Source: Cribrihabitans_A neustonicus
GTDB taxonomy: Bacteria; Pseudomonadota; Alphaproteobacteria; Rhodobacterales; Rhodobacteraceae
Assembly: GCF_048820895.1 (NCBI RefSeq)
Contig: NZ_JBMERQ010000004.1
Location: forward strand, 62,001-126,000
Reading direction: 5' to 3'
DNA: 64,000 nt
This document shows positions 33,697 through 42,087 of the stretch, piece after piece. The stretch's first letter is position 1. Every line of letters starts with the position of its first letter. Both the position numbers and the translations under genes were made by a program. Under the pieces are notes generated by a model. The model saw nothing but the letters and a program-made list of their open reading frames with translations, ran no database searches and was not told where the DNA came from.

Positions 33697-34494
33697 ATGC
33701 CGACTCACCTGTTCCCCGCTTGCAGCCGCCATGCCCGCCCGCAGCTCTCCCCGCTGAAAGGCGTGACGCTCGCGCAGGGCCGCGCGCATGAGGCCTGCGG
33801 CCCCGCCCGCCACCGCTTTGCGCTCTGGCTCGCAGCCGCGGTGCAAGGCCCGGTGCTGTGGATCGCCCCGGCCTGGAGCCGCACCCGGCTGAACCCCGAC
33901 GGCATGGCCGAGTGCACGGGCCCCGGCCGCTTTCTTTTCGTGCAGGCCGCCCGGCCCGAGGATCTCTTGTGGAGCATGGAGGAAGCCCTGCGCAGCGGCG
34001 CCGCGCCGCTGGTGGTGGCCGAGCTGCCCGAGCCGCCCGGGATGACCCCGGTGCGGCGCCTGCACCTGGCCGCTGAAAGCGCCGGCGCAAACGCCGGGCG
34101 CACGCCGCGCCTGCCGCTGGGGCTGCTGCTCACCCCGGGCGAGGGCGGCGCCCGCGGCATCGAAAGCCGCTGGCACCTGGCCCCGGCCCATCCGGCAGCC
34201 GTGTCCCGGACCGCTGGCGCCCCTGCGCGGGCAGATGCCCCCGGAGCCGCCCCCCGCGAGGCTCACGCAGTGGTTCCGGACGCCCCCTCCCCCGCACCCG
34301 CCCCGGGATGGGCCCAGCCGCGGCAGTGGCAGCTGCAATGCCTGCGCGCCCGCACCAGCCCGCCGCGCCGCTGGCAGATCCGCCAGGCCGCCCCCGGCGC
34401 CCCGCTGCTCGCCGCCCCGGTCCCCGCCCTCGCAGAGGCGGACCCGCAAGCGGTCCTCCCGCGAGCCCGGCACTCCGCCAGCCCGGCGCATTGA
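33697..34494 (+). CDS. imuA: ImuA-like SOS mutagenesis accessory protein
   Basis: 265 residues. The sequence 'LSPLKGVTLAQGRAHEACGPARHRFALWLAA', 'PVLWIAPAWSRTRLNPDGMA' and 'EDLLWSMEEALRSGAAPLVVAELPE' resembles the RecA-fold ImuA proteins of alphaproteobacteria. In ImuA-ImuB-DnaE2 mutasomes this protein links the translesion polymerase to RecA. The upstream LexA box fits. The part from about residue 170 on is a Pro/Ala-rich, poorly conserved tail. Unlike the usual locus, imuB and dnaE2 do not follow; the next gene is yceI. The identification rests on motif memory plus the operator. Confidence 0.65.
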   Translation: MPTHLFPACSRHARPQLSPLKGVTLAQGRAHEACGPARHRFALWLAAAVQGPVLWIAPAWSRTRLNPDGMAECTGPGRFLFVQAARPEDLLWSMEEALRSGAAPLVVAELPEPPGMTPVRRLHLAAESAGANAGRTPRLPLGLLLTPGEGGARGIESRWHLAPAHPAAVSRTAGAPARADAPGAAPREAHAVVPDAPSPAPAPGWAQPRQWQLQCLRARTSPPRRWQIRQAAPGAPLLAAPVPALAEADPQAVLPRARHSASPAH

Positions 34495-34758
34495 ACCCAG
34501 CCCTGCCGCGCCCGCGGACCACGCTGGCGCTGGAGCTGGCGGACTCCAGGCCGGCTGCAAACCGCCCGCAAGCTGCCCCCCGCCAAGCCTCCGCCCCACG
34601 GTCTGCAAGCTGCCCGCGCCGGGCGCCCGCCCGGCGCCCGGCGCAACCGGGGGCAGCGCGCCGCCTGCTCACGAATGCCCGCGGCAACGTGATCTGCCGC
34701 GCAGCACTTTCGCGCTAGGTTCAAAGCCCGCGCCCGCCCCAGCAAAGGAAAGCCGTCA

Positions 34759-35376
34759 ATGCTCCGCCGCAGGAGGGTTCTGAAGCAGGCCGCCGCCGCC
34801 TTCGCCGCCGCCCTCGCCGCGGCGGCCCTTCCCGCGCCCGCGCTCAAGGCGGCGCCGCGGCCCTACCGGCTCGACCCTGCGGCGACCAGTGCGGGCTTCA
34901 TCTTCACCCTCAACGGCGTGGCGCAGCGCGGCAGCATTCCAATCACCGCCGCCCGCATCAGCATCGACGCGCAGGACCTTACACAGAGCCGCGCCGACGT
35001 CACCCTCGCCGCGAACCAGGCCCGCACCGGGATCAGCTTCGCTACCGAGGCCCTGCGCAGCCCGCAGGTGCTTGATGCGGCGCACTTTCCCAATATCCGC
35101 TATGTGACCCTGCGCGTGCAGCTCGGGCCGGGCGGGCGGCTCTCGGGCGGGGCGCGGCTTCATGGGCTGCTCACCCTGCGCGGGGTGACCCGGCCGCTGA
35201 GCCTCGCCGCGGCGCTCTACCGCCCGCCCGGCAGCGCGCCCACCGACCTTGCTCTGCTCGACATCCGCCTCTCCGGCGCGCTGAGCCGGGCGGCCTTCGG
35301 CGCCAGCGGCTACCCGGATCTGGTAGGCGACCGCGTCGGCCTGGATATCCGCGCCCGGCTGCTGGCCGCAGGCTGA
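34759..35376 (+). CDS. YceI family periplasmic lipid-binding protein
   Basis: 205 residues. The N-terminus has Arg pairs and a hydrophobic stretch ('RRRRVLKQAAAAFAAALAAAALPAPA'), possibly a Tat signal. The mature domain is a YceI lipocalin-like barrel: 'YRLDPAATSAGFIFTLNG', 'DARLT'-type strands replaced by 'SIDAQDLTQSRADVTLAANQARTG', 'FATEALRSPQVLDAAHFPNIRY' and 'HGLLTLRGVTRPLSL'. The family binds isoprenoid-like lipids in the periplasm. It is close upstream of an MFS gene on the same strand. Confidence 0.84.
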   Translation: MLRRRRVLKQAAAAFAAALAAAALPAPALKAAPRPYRLDPAATSAGFIFTLNGVAQRGSIPITAARISIDAQDLTQSRADVTLAANQARTGISFATEALRSPQVLDAAHFPNIRYVTLRVQLGPGGRLSGGARLHGLLTLRGVTRPLSLAAALYRPPGSAPTDLALLDIRLSGALSRAAFGASGYPDLVGDRVGLDIRARLLAAG

Positions 35377-35508
35377 GCCGCCCGCGCCTTTGCCCCGATA
35401 GCCACCCGCAACACGCGCGCCAAAAAACCCGCAGACGGCCCGAAACCGACACCCCCGGGACGCTGCCGGGGTGGCATTGCCCCGCGAGGCTGCCATGGTC
35501 GGCGCGTC

Positions 35509-36732
35509 ATGCGCCTGATCATCTCCTTCGCCGCCCTGTTCCTGTCCGTCATCCTGCTGCAGCTCTCCACCGGAGGCGTCGGCCCGCTCGATGCCATCTC
35601 CGGCCTCACGCTCGGCTTCAGCAAGGAGCAGATCGGCCTCCTCGGCTCGGCGCATTTCTTCGGCTTCTTCATCGGCTGCTGGTGGGCGCCGCGGCTGATG
35701 GGAGACGTCGGCCACGCCCGTGCCTTCGCCGTCTGCACCGCGCTTGGCGCGATGGGCATCCTCGGCCATACGCTGTCGGAGAACCCCTATGTCTGGGCGC
35801 TGCTGCGGATCGCCTCCGGCACCTGCGTTGCGGGCTGCTACACGGTGATCGAGGCCTGGCTCAACGCCAAGGTCACTAACGCCACCCGCGGCCGCGCCAC
35901 CGGCACCTACCGGATCGCCGACATGAGCGCCTCGCTCAGCGCGCAGCTGATCATCGCGGTGCTGCCGCCCGCTTATTACGTCTCCTACAACCTGCTGGCG
36001 ATTCTCTGCTGCGCGGCGCTGCTGCCGCTGACACTGACCAAGGCGAACCAGCCGGAAACCCCCGAGGCGCCGCGGCTGCGCCCGAAACTGGCCTGGCGCT
36101 GCTCACCGCTGGCGGTGGCCGGGGTGATCGTCTCGGCGCTCAGCTCGGCGTCCTTCCGCATGGTCGGTCCGGTCTACGGCCAGGAGGTCGGGCTGGAAAT
36201 CGGCCAGATCGCCTTCTTCCTCGCCGCCTACGTTCTGGGCGGCGCGCTGGCGCAATACCCGATGGGCTGGCTTGCCGACAAATACGACCGCCGCTGGGTG
36301 CTGATCTGGCTCTCCGCCGCCGCTATCGTCAGCTGCACCGTCACCATTGCTGCAAGCGGCACCGGCATGCTGGGGGTGATGCTCGCGGCCAGCTTCTTCG
36401 GGGTCACCACCTTCCCGATCTTCTCGGTCTCCGCCGCCCATGCCAACGACTTTGCCTCCTCGCCGGAACGGGTCGAGCTCGCCGCTGCGCTGATGTTCTG
36501 GTACGCGCTCGGCGCCATCGCTTCGCCCTACGTCTCCTCGGCGCTCATCGACGCCTACGGGCCGGGCGCGCTGTTTGCCTTCGTCGCACTGGGCCATGTG
36601 CTGCTGATCGTTTTCGGCCTCGGCCGCATGCGCGCCCGGCCGGCGCCCGAGGCGCGCACTCATTACGTCTACGCCCCGCGCACTTCCTTCACCATCGGCC
36701 GCCTGCTGAAACGCGCCCGCGAAAACCGCTAG
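35509..36732 (+). CDS. MFS transporter, YcaD-like
   Basis: 407 residues with about twelve hydrophobic segments. The region 'VIEAWLNAKVTNATRGRATGTYRIADMSASL' near residue 115 resembles the YcaD group of the major facilitator superfamily. The loop 2-3 region contains 'FFIGCWWAPRLMGDVGHARAF', an equivalent of the MFS signature. Substrate unknown. It stands about 110 bases before metG on the same strand, and no promoter is visible between them. Confidence 0.82.
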   Translation: MRLIISFAALFLSVILLQLSTGGVGPLDAISGLTLGFSKEQIGLLGSAHFFGFFIGCWWAPRLMGDVGHARAFAVCTALGAMGILGHTLSENPYVWALLRIASGTCVAGCYTVIEAWLNAKVTNATRGRATGTYRIADMSASLSAQLIIAVLPPAYYVSYNLLAILCCAALLPLTLTKANQPETPEAPRLRPKLAWRCSPLAVAGVIVSALSSASFRMVGPVYGQEVGLEIGQIAFFLAAYVLGGALAQYPMGWLADKYDRRWVLIWLSAAAIVSCTVTIAASGTGMLGVMLAASFFGVTTFPIFSVSAAHANDFASSPERVELAAALMFWYALGAIASPYVSSALIDAYGPGALFAFVALGHVLLIVFGLGRMRARPAPEARTHYVYAPRTSFTIGRLLKRARENR

Positions 36733-36842
36733 CCCGGCGCGGGCAGGGCCGCCGTAAATTGCCGTGCGAAGCCCGCCCGGGGGTTTCCGCGCCCCGCCGC
36801 ATGCGCTAGACGGGCGGCTGACAGTTCACCTGGATGGATGGC

Positions 36843-38561
36843 ATGGCACGCATTCTGATTACATCGGCGCTTCCCTACATCAACGGGATCAAGCACCTCG
36901 GCAACCTGATCGGCAGCCAGCTGCCCGCGGATCTCTATGCCCGCTTCCAGCGCGGCCGCGGCCACGAGGTGATGTTCCTCTGCGCCACCGACGAGCACGG
37001 CACCCCCGCCGAACTCGCCGCCGCCAAGGCGGACAAGCCTGTGGCCGAGTACTGCGCCGAGATGCACGGGGTGCAATCCGCGATCGCCCGCGGCTTCGGT
37101 CTCAGCTTCGATCATTTCGGCCGCTCCTCCAGCCCGCAGAACCACGCGCTGACCCAGCATTTCGCGGGCAAGCTGGCCGAGGCCGGGCTGATCGAGGAAG
37201 TGACCGAGAAGCAGGTCTATTCCAACGTCGACGGCCGCTTCCTGCCTGACCGCTATATCGAGGGCACCTGCCCCAACTGCGGCTACGAGCGCGCCCGCGG
37301 CGACCAGTGCGAGGAATGCACCAAGCAGCTCGACCCGACGGATTTGATCAACCCGCGCTCGGCGATCTCCGGCTCCACCGACCTGGAAGTGCGCGAGACC
37401 AAGCACCTGTTCCTGCGCCAGTCCGCGATGCGCGATCAGCTCGACGCCTGGATCGACACCAAGACCGACTGGCCGGTGCTCACCACCTCGATCGCCAAGA
37501 AGTGGCTGCACGACGGCGACGGGCTGCAGGACCGCGGCATCACCCGTGATCTCGACTGGGGCATCGCGGTGAAGAAGGGTAGCGAGGACTGGCCGGGCAT
37601 GGAGGGCAAGGTTTTCTACGTCTGGTTCGACGCGCCGATCGAATACATCGCCTGCGCCGCCGAATGGGCCGAGGCCAACGGCAAGTCCGAGGACGAATGG
37701 CAAAGCTGGTGGCGCACCGACAAAGGCGCCGAAGACGTGCGCTACGTGCAGTTCATGGGCAAGGACAACGTGCCCTTCCACACGCTGTCCTTCCCGGCGA
37801 CGATCCTCGGCTCGGGCGAGCCCTGGAAGATGGTCGACCACCTGAAATCGTTCAACTACCTGAACTACGACGGCGGCCAGTTCTCCACCTCACAGGGCCG
37901 CGGCGTCTTCATGGACCAGGCGCTGGAGATCCTGCCCGCAGACTACTGGCGCTGGTGGCTGCTGAGCCACGCGCCGGAAAGCAGCGATTCCGAGTTCACT
38001 TGGGAGAACTTCCAGCAGTCGGTGAACAAGGACCTCGCCGACGTGCTCGGCAACTTCGTCTCCCGCATCACCAAGTTCTGCCGCTCCAAGTTCGGCGAAG
38101 AGGTGCCCGCAGGCGGCGAATACGGGCCGCAGGAGCAGAACCTCATTGCGGAACTCTCCACCCGCATCCATGCCTATCAAAAGCACATGGAGGCGATGGA
38201 GGTCCGCAAATCGGCACAGGAACTGCGGGCGATCTGGGTGGCCGGCAACGAATACCTGCAAAGCGCTGCCCCCTGGTCGGTGTTCAAGGAAGACCCCGAG
38301 CGCGCCGCCGCCCAGGTCCGCCTCGGCCTCAACCTGATCCGCCTCTACGCGGTGCTGTCGGCCCCCTTCATCCCGCACGCGGCCGACCGGCTGATGGAGG
38401 CGCTGAACTCTGACGACCGCAGCTGGCCGGAGGATGTGGCGGCTGCGCTCTCTGCCCTGCCCGCAGGCCACGGCTTCACCGTGCCTGAGGTGCTCTTTGC
38501 CAAGATCACCGACGAGCAGCGCGAGGACTGGCAGTCCCGCTTCTCCGGCACCCGCAGCTGA
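36843..38561 (+). CDS. metG: Methionyl-tRNA synthetase
   Basis: 572 residues from the ATG at 36843. It has 'ITSALPYINGIKHLGNL' (HIGH-type HLGN), a zinc knuckle 'CPNCGYERARGDQCEEC' at about residues 145-160, the 'WFDAPIEY' block, and 'FSTSQGRGVFMD' at the KMSKS position, i.e. a divergent loop with no Lys at the start. The C-terminal anticodon-binding domain is complete and no tRNA-binding EMAP extension is present. A GGATGG ribosome site lies upstream. An intrinsic terminator follows. Confidence 0.95.
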   Translation: MARILITSALPYINGIKHLGNLIGSQLPADLYARFQRGRGHEVMFLCATDEHGTPAELAAAKADKPVAEYCAEMHGVQSAIARGFGLSFDHFGRSSSPQNHALTQHFAGKLAEAGLIEEVTEKQVYSNVDGRFLPDRYIEGTCPNCGYERARGDQCEECTKQLDPTDLINPRSAISGSTDLEVRETKHLFLRQSAMRDQLDAWIDTKTDWPVLTTSIAKKWLHDGDGLQDRGITRDLDWGIAVKKGSEDWPGMEGKVFYVWFDAPIEYIACAAEWAEANGKSEDEWQSWWRTDKGAEDVRYVQFMGKDNVPFHTLSFPATILGSGEPWKMVDHLKSFNYLNYDGGQFSTSQGRGVFMDQALEILPADYWRWWLLSHAPESSDSEFTWENFQQSVNKDLADVLGNFVSRITKFCRSKFGEEVPAGGEYGPQEQNLIAELSTRIHAYQKHMEAMEVRKSAQELRAIWVAGNEYLQSAAPWSVFKEDPERAAAQVRLGLNLIRLYAVLSAPFIPHAADRLMEALNSDDRSWPEDVAAALSALPAGHGFTVPEVLFAKITDEQREDWQSRFSGTRS

Positions 38562-38565
38562 CATG

Positions 38566-38592
38566 AAGGGCCGCCCTCCGGGGCGGCCTTTT
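38566..38592 (+). terminator. Intrinsic terminator after metG
   Basis: GGCCGCCC (38569-38576), a TCCG loop and GGGCGGCC (38581-38588), followed by TTTT; the pairing extends with AA/TT. Confidence 0.85.
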
Positions 38593-38706
38593 CACATCCC
38601 GTGCCCGCCCCTCCCGGGCAAACCCCCGGCCGCTGACCTCCCCCGCCCCTATCATCTTTCCCCAAATACTCCCGCCGGAGGCATCCGCCCTCACCACCGC
38701 TTCCCA

Positions 38707-38872
38707 GCGCGGGACCAGGCCGACAGGCCGCCGCGCATCGCCGGCGCGCCCCCACGCGGCGGCGGTTTGGCTGCGGCTTGGTGCTCCCTCGATAGGGCCT
38801 ACGGACTTGGCAGACATAAACTGCCAGCCACTCCCATTCGGATCGCCACCGCGCGCGCCGGCAATGCGCGGC
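38707..38872 (+). repeat. Dispersed 143-bp inverted-repeat element, copy A
   Basis: Left terminal inverted repeat at 38730-38749 and right repeat at 38851-38872 (imperfect complement). The part bounded by them is exactly 143 bases, the same as in the two other copies. Homology also runs about 23 bases to the left (38707). It lies downstream of metG, in the same orientation as copy C. Confidence 0.8.
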
Positions 38873-39028
38873 TCACCGCTCCGCGGAAGCCTCCCGCAAA
38901 AAAATTTAATTCCGACTAAAAAACTCGGATTGACATTCCCGAGCAAACCGATCAGGAATAATCCCATTCCAGCCAGCCTGCTCCGCGTCAGGCGAGCCCG
39001 AATTGTGCAAACAAACCGAGATCGCCCC

Positions 39029-39196
39029 ATGCCGGACCACTCCCGCCGCCCGCGCGGCCCCAAGCATGCCCCCCAGGACCCTGAAGACGCCCGCCAGCTC
39101 TGGCGCGGGGTGTTCGCGGCCTCCGGGGTGCTGTCCGGCTTCTGTCTGGATTGGCTTCTGGACCGGGCGGAATTCAGCAACGGATGCCCGTCATGA
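39029..39196 (+). CDS. Small hypothetical protein coupled to hemP
   Basis: 55 residues from the ATG at 39029. The first 30 residues are basic and proline-rich (MPDHSRRPRGPKHAPQDPED), followed by a hydrophobic stretch (VFAASGVLSGFCLDWLL). The stop overlaps the hemP start (ATGA), which argues that it is translated. No family was recognised. It is probably the leader cistron of an iron-related operon. It could also be only a translated leader peptide. Confidence 0.5.
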   Translation: MPDHSRRPRGPKHAPQDPEDARQLWRGVFAASGVLSGFCLDWLLDRAEFSNGCPS

Positions 39197-39390
39197 ATCA
39201 GTTTACTCCCATGAACCAGATTTCCCCCGCCCCCTCGGCCGCCGCCGCAGCCCCGGCTGCCGCCGAGGTCTACCCGACCTACCACGCCGAGGAGCTGACC
39301 CGCGGCGGTGTGCAGGCCCGCATCCTGCTCAACGGCCAGATCTACTCGCTGCGCATCACCCGCGCCGGCAAGCTGATCCTGACCAAATGA
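39193..39390 (+). CDS. hemP: Hemin uptake protein HemP
   Basis: 65 residues. The C-terminal half 'YHAEELTRGGVQARILLNGQIYSLRITRAGKLILTK' is the HemP family signature (the motif ILL-x-GQ-x-Y-x-LR-x-T-x-x-GKLILTK). The function is poorly defined, but the gene accompanies haem uptake systems and helps control their expression in related bacteria. It is coupled by ATGA overlaps to the small gene before and the hypothetical gene after. Confidence 0.9.
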   Translation: MNQFTPMNQISPAPSAAAAAPAAAEVYPTYHAEELTRGGVQARILLNGQIYSLRITRAGKLILTK

Positions 39391-39860
39391 GCCGCGCAAG
39401 CCCTCAGCCCCGTGGCGGCGCGGCGGTCGGCCAGCTCGGCTCCCTGCCGCCGCTGGAGGCCGGCGCAGTGGTGAACTTCCGCCACTGGTTCTCCGGCCCG
39501 GATGCGCGGGCGCAGCTGCGCGCGGACTTCGAGGACACCCTCGGCCCAGCCGCCGGGCAAGCCGCCTTTGAAACCTTCGGCACGCTTTGCAACTTCTGCG
39601 CCACCCATGGCCGCCGCCCGCTGGTGCGCCACGGGCTCACCTGCGTCTGCCTCGGCGCAGACGAGGCCTGTTTTGCCAACCTCGTGGCCGCCGCCGCCGA
39701 GGGCGCGGAGGATGACGCCCGGCTGCTCGCCGCGCTGATCGTGCGCCCGGCGGAGGCCCCCGCGCTGGCGGAGCTTGCGGCACATTACGCCGATCTCCTG
39801 CACCAGCCCCTGCCGCCGCTCCAGCAGGCCGCGGTGCCGCTCGCCCGCACCCTGCACTGA
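39387..39860 (+). CDS. Conserved hypothetical protein in the hemP operon
   Basis: 157 residues from the ATG at 39387, which overlaps the hemP stop. It is a soluble, mainly helical protein with 'AVVNFRHWFSGPDARAQLRADFEDTLG', a Cys-rich middle ('TLCNFCATHGRRPLVRHGLTCVCLGADEACFANLV', with five cysteines near residues 70-95) and 'LAAHYADLLHQPLP'. Cysteine and histidine spacing would allow metal or haem binding, but no named family was recognised. Its place in the operon links it to iron or haem use. Confidence 0.6.
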   Translation: MSRASPQPRGGAAVGQLGSLPPLEAGAVVNFRHWFSGPDARAQLRADFEDTLGPAAGQAAFETFGTLCNFCATHGRRPLVRHGLTCVCLGADEACFANLVAAAAEGAEDDARLLAALIVRPAEAPALAELAAHYADLLHQPLPPLQQAAVPLARTLH

Positions 39861-39897
39861 AATCACCTCCAAAACCTCTGTTATCAGGACATACTTT

Positions 39898-41172
39898 ATG
39901 AAACCGCTTTTCCGCGCAGGCACCGCGCTTGCCGCGCTCACCCTCGCCGTCCCGGCCCTTGCCGCACAGCCCGCCAGCAAACCCGAGGTTCTGGCCACCT
40001 ACGCAAACATCGCCGAAGCCGCCTACCAGGACAGCCTCACCGCCGCGCAGCGTCTGCAGTCCGCCGTCGAGGCGCTGATCGCCGCCCCCTCCGCCGAAAA
40101 CCTCACCGCAGCCCGCGCAGCCTGGATCGCCGCCCGCGTGCCCTACCAGCAGTCCGAAGTCTTCCGCTTCGGCAACGCCATCGTCGATGACTGGGAAGGC
40201 AAGGTGAACGCCTGGCCGCTGGACGAAGGGCTGATCGATTACGTCGATGCCTCCTACGGCGGTACGCGCAGTGAAAACGCGCAAGCCACTCTCAACGTCA
40301 TCGCAAACCCGGTCTTCGAACTCTCCGGCCAGCAGATCGACGCCTCAGAGATCACCCCCGCGCTCCTCGAAAACACCCTCCACGAGGCCGGCGGCATCGA
40401 GGCCAACGTTGCCACCGGCTACCACGCCATTGAATTTCTGCTCTGGGGTCAGGATCTGAACGGCACGGAACACGGCGCAGGCAGCCGTCCCTGGACCGAC
40501 TATGCGCAAGGCAGCGGCTGCACCGGCGGCAGCTGCGCCCGCCGCGCCGGATACCTGAAGGCCGCGACGGACCTTTTGGTCAGCGACCTCGAATGGATGG
40601 CCGCGCAATGGGCCGGCGGCGGCGCGGCCCGCGCCACCCTGATGGCGGACGCGGACGCAGGGCTGTCCGCGGTCATCACCGGCATGGGCTCGCTCTCCTA
40701 CGGCGAGCAGGCGGGCGAGCGCATGCGTCTCGGCCTGATGCTGAACGACCCCGAGGAGGAGCACGACTGCTTCTCCGACAACACCCACAACAGCCATTAC
40801 TACAACGGCTTGGGCGTGCAGAACGTCTACCTCGGCAAATACGTGCGGCTGAACGGAGAAATAATCTCCGGTCCGGCGCTGAGCGATCTGGTCACTGCCG
40901 CAGACCCCGCGCTGGACGCGCAGATGCAGGGCAAGCTGTCGGAGACCATGCGCGCGCTCGGCAGTATCAAAACCGCGGCTGAGGCCGGCTTCTCTTACGA
41001 TCAGATGCTGGCGCCGGGTAATGACGCGGGCGAAAAACTGATTATGGCGGGCGTCAACGGGCTCATTGCCCAGACCCGCACGCTGGAACAGGTTGTGGCG
41101 GCCCTGAAGCTGGAGGGGGTCGGCATTGAAGGCTCCGACAGCCTCGATAATCCGGGCGCGGTATTCGAGTAA
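39898..41172 (+). CDS. Imelysin family iron-regulated protein
   Basis: 424 residues from the ATG at 39898. It has a signal peptide (1-22, after ALA) and an imelysin domain with the G-x-H-x-x-E motif at G174-Y-H176-A-I-E179 ('GYHAIEFLLWGQD') plus 'EEHDCFSDNTHNSHYYN'. These are EfeO-like/IrpA-like periplasmic iron-binding proteins; the name metalloprotease is historical. It is followed by Bfd, Bfr and a di-haem oxidoreductase, a set that recurs in Rhodobacteraceae iron loci. Confidence 0.88.
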   Translation: MKPLFRAGTALAALTLAVPALAAQPASKPEVLATYANIAEAAYQDSLTAAQRLQSAVEALIAAPSAENLTAARAAWIAARVPYQQSEVFRFGNAIVDDWEGKVNAWPLDEGLIDYVDASYGGTRSENAQATLNVIANPVFELSGQQIDASEITPALLENTLHEAGGIEANVATGYHAIEFLLWGQDLNGTEHGAGSRPWTDYAQGSGCTGGSCARRAGYLKAATDLLVSDLEWMAAQWAGGGAARATLMADADAGLSAVITGMGSLSYGEQAGERMRLGLMLNDPEEEHDCFSDNTHNSHYYNGLGVQNVYLGKYVRLNGEIISGPALSDLVTAADPALDAQMQGKLSETMRALGSIKTAAEAGFSYDQMLAPGNDAGEKLIMAGVNGLIAQTRTLEQVVAALKLEGVGIEGSDSLDNPGAVFE

Positions 41173-41357
41173 GCGCCGTCGCCCCCCCCGGGCTCCGGAA
41201 GCCCCCCATCCCCCCGCAGCCGGGGCCCGGGACCAACTGCCGCGCCATACCAAAGCAAAACACTCTGGATCACCCTTGAAACCTCAGCAAAACTGTCAGA
41301 TATGATTAACCAACGGAATCACTTGCCCGCCGGGCCGCCCTGTAAGGACGCCGCGAC

Positions 41358-41633
41358 ATGATCGTCTGCCACTGCACCAACATCTCGGACCACGACATCC
41401 TCGCCGCGATCGACTGGATGCGAAGTGCAGACCCGGCAACGATTATTACCCCCGGCAAGATCTACCACGCCCTGGGCAAGACCGCCGACTGCGGCGGCTG
41501 CATGCCCCTTTTCCTCGACACGATGCGCACCAGCGCTAGTCTGGAAGTGCCTGCGCACCTTCGGAATTTGCGCGCAGGCCACATTCGGGAGGAAGTTCAT
41601 GAAGGGCGACACCAAAATCATCGACTACCTTAA
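41358..41633 (+). CDS. bfd: Bacterioferritin-associated ferredoxin
   Basis: 91 residues. The four cluster cysteines are at 'MIVCHCTN' (C4, C6) and 'DCGGCMP' near residue 46, the C-x-C and C-x2-C pattern of Bfd [2Fe-2S] ferredoxins. Bfd reduces the bacterioferritin core so that iron can be released. The usual Bfd is about 64 residues; here a C-terminal extension overlaps the bfr start by 35 bases, in another frame. The true end could therefore be important for coupled translation. Confidence 0.87.
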   Translation: MIVCHCTNISDHDILAAIDWMRSADPATIITPGKIYHALGKTADCGGCMPLFLDTMRTSASLEVPAHLRNLRAGHIREEVHEGRHQNHRLP

Positions 41634-42087
41634 CAAGGCCCTGCGCCACGAGCTGACGGCCGTCAGCCAGTACTGGCTGCATTACCGCATGCAGGAGGAC
41701 TGGGGCCTCGGAAGCATGGCCAAGAAAAGCCGCGAAGAAAGCATCGAGGAGATGGAGCACGCGGACAAATTGATTGAACGGATTTTGTTTCTGGAAGGCC
41801 ACCCGAACCTGCAAAAGCTCGACCCGCTGCGGATCGGGCAGACGCCCAAGGAAACCCTGGAATGCGACCTGGCCGCCGAACGCGAGGCCCGTGACCTCTA
41901 CAAGGAGGCCCGTGATGCCTGTCACAGCGCCGGCGACTACGTCTCGATGAAACTGTTCGAGGAGCTGATGAAGGACGAAGAGGGCCACATCGACTTCCTC
42001 GAAACGCAGCTCGAGCTGCACGACCGGATCGGTGCGGAAAACTATGCCCAGCTCAACGCGACCAAGATGGAAGAGGCCGGCGGCTAG
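41599..42087 (+). CDS. bfr: Bacterioferritin
   Basis: 162 residues from the ATG at 41599 with GGGAGGAA upstream. It has the ferroxidase ligands Glu18 ('ALRHELTAVSQYWLH') and the Glu51/His54 pair in 'ESIEEMEHADKLIERILFLEG', whose Met52 is the haem ligand, and a C-terminal 'KDEEGHIDFLETQLEL' with Glu127/His130. It should store iron as a 24-mer with haem between subunits. It overlaps the end of bfd by 35 bases, and the next gene starts inside it. Confidence 0.93.
   Translation: MKGDTKIIDYLNKALRHELTAVSQYWLHYRMQEDWGLGSMAKKSREESIEEMEHADKLIERILFLEGHPNLQKLDPLRIGQTPKETLECDLAAEREARDLYKEARDACHSAGDYVSMKLFEELMKDEEGHIDFLETQLELHDRIGAENYAQLNATKMEEAGG

Noticed and set aside
38930..38962. Possible sigma-70 promoter (TTGACA with GAATAAT) before the hemP region
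   Set aside because: The spacing between the two boxes is about 20 bases, longer than the usual 16-18, so I did not list it.
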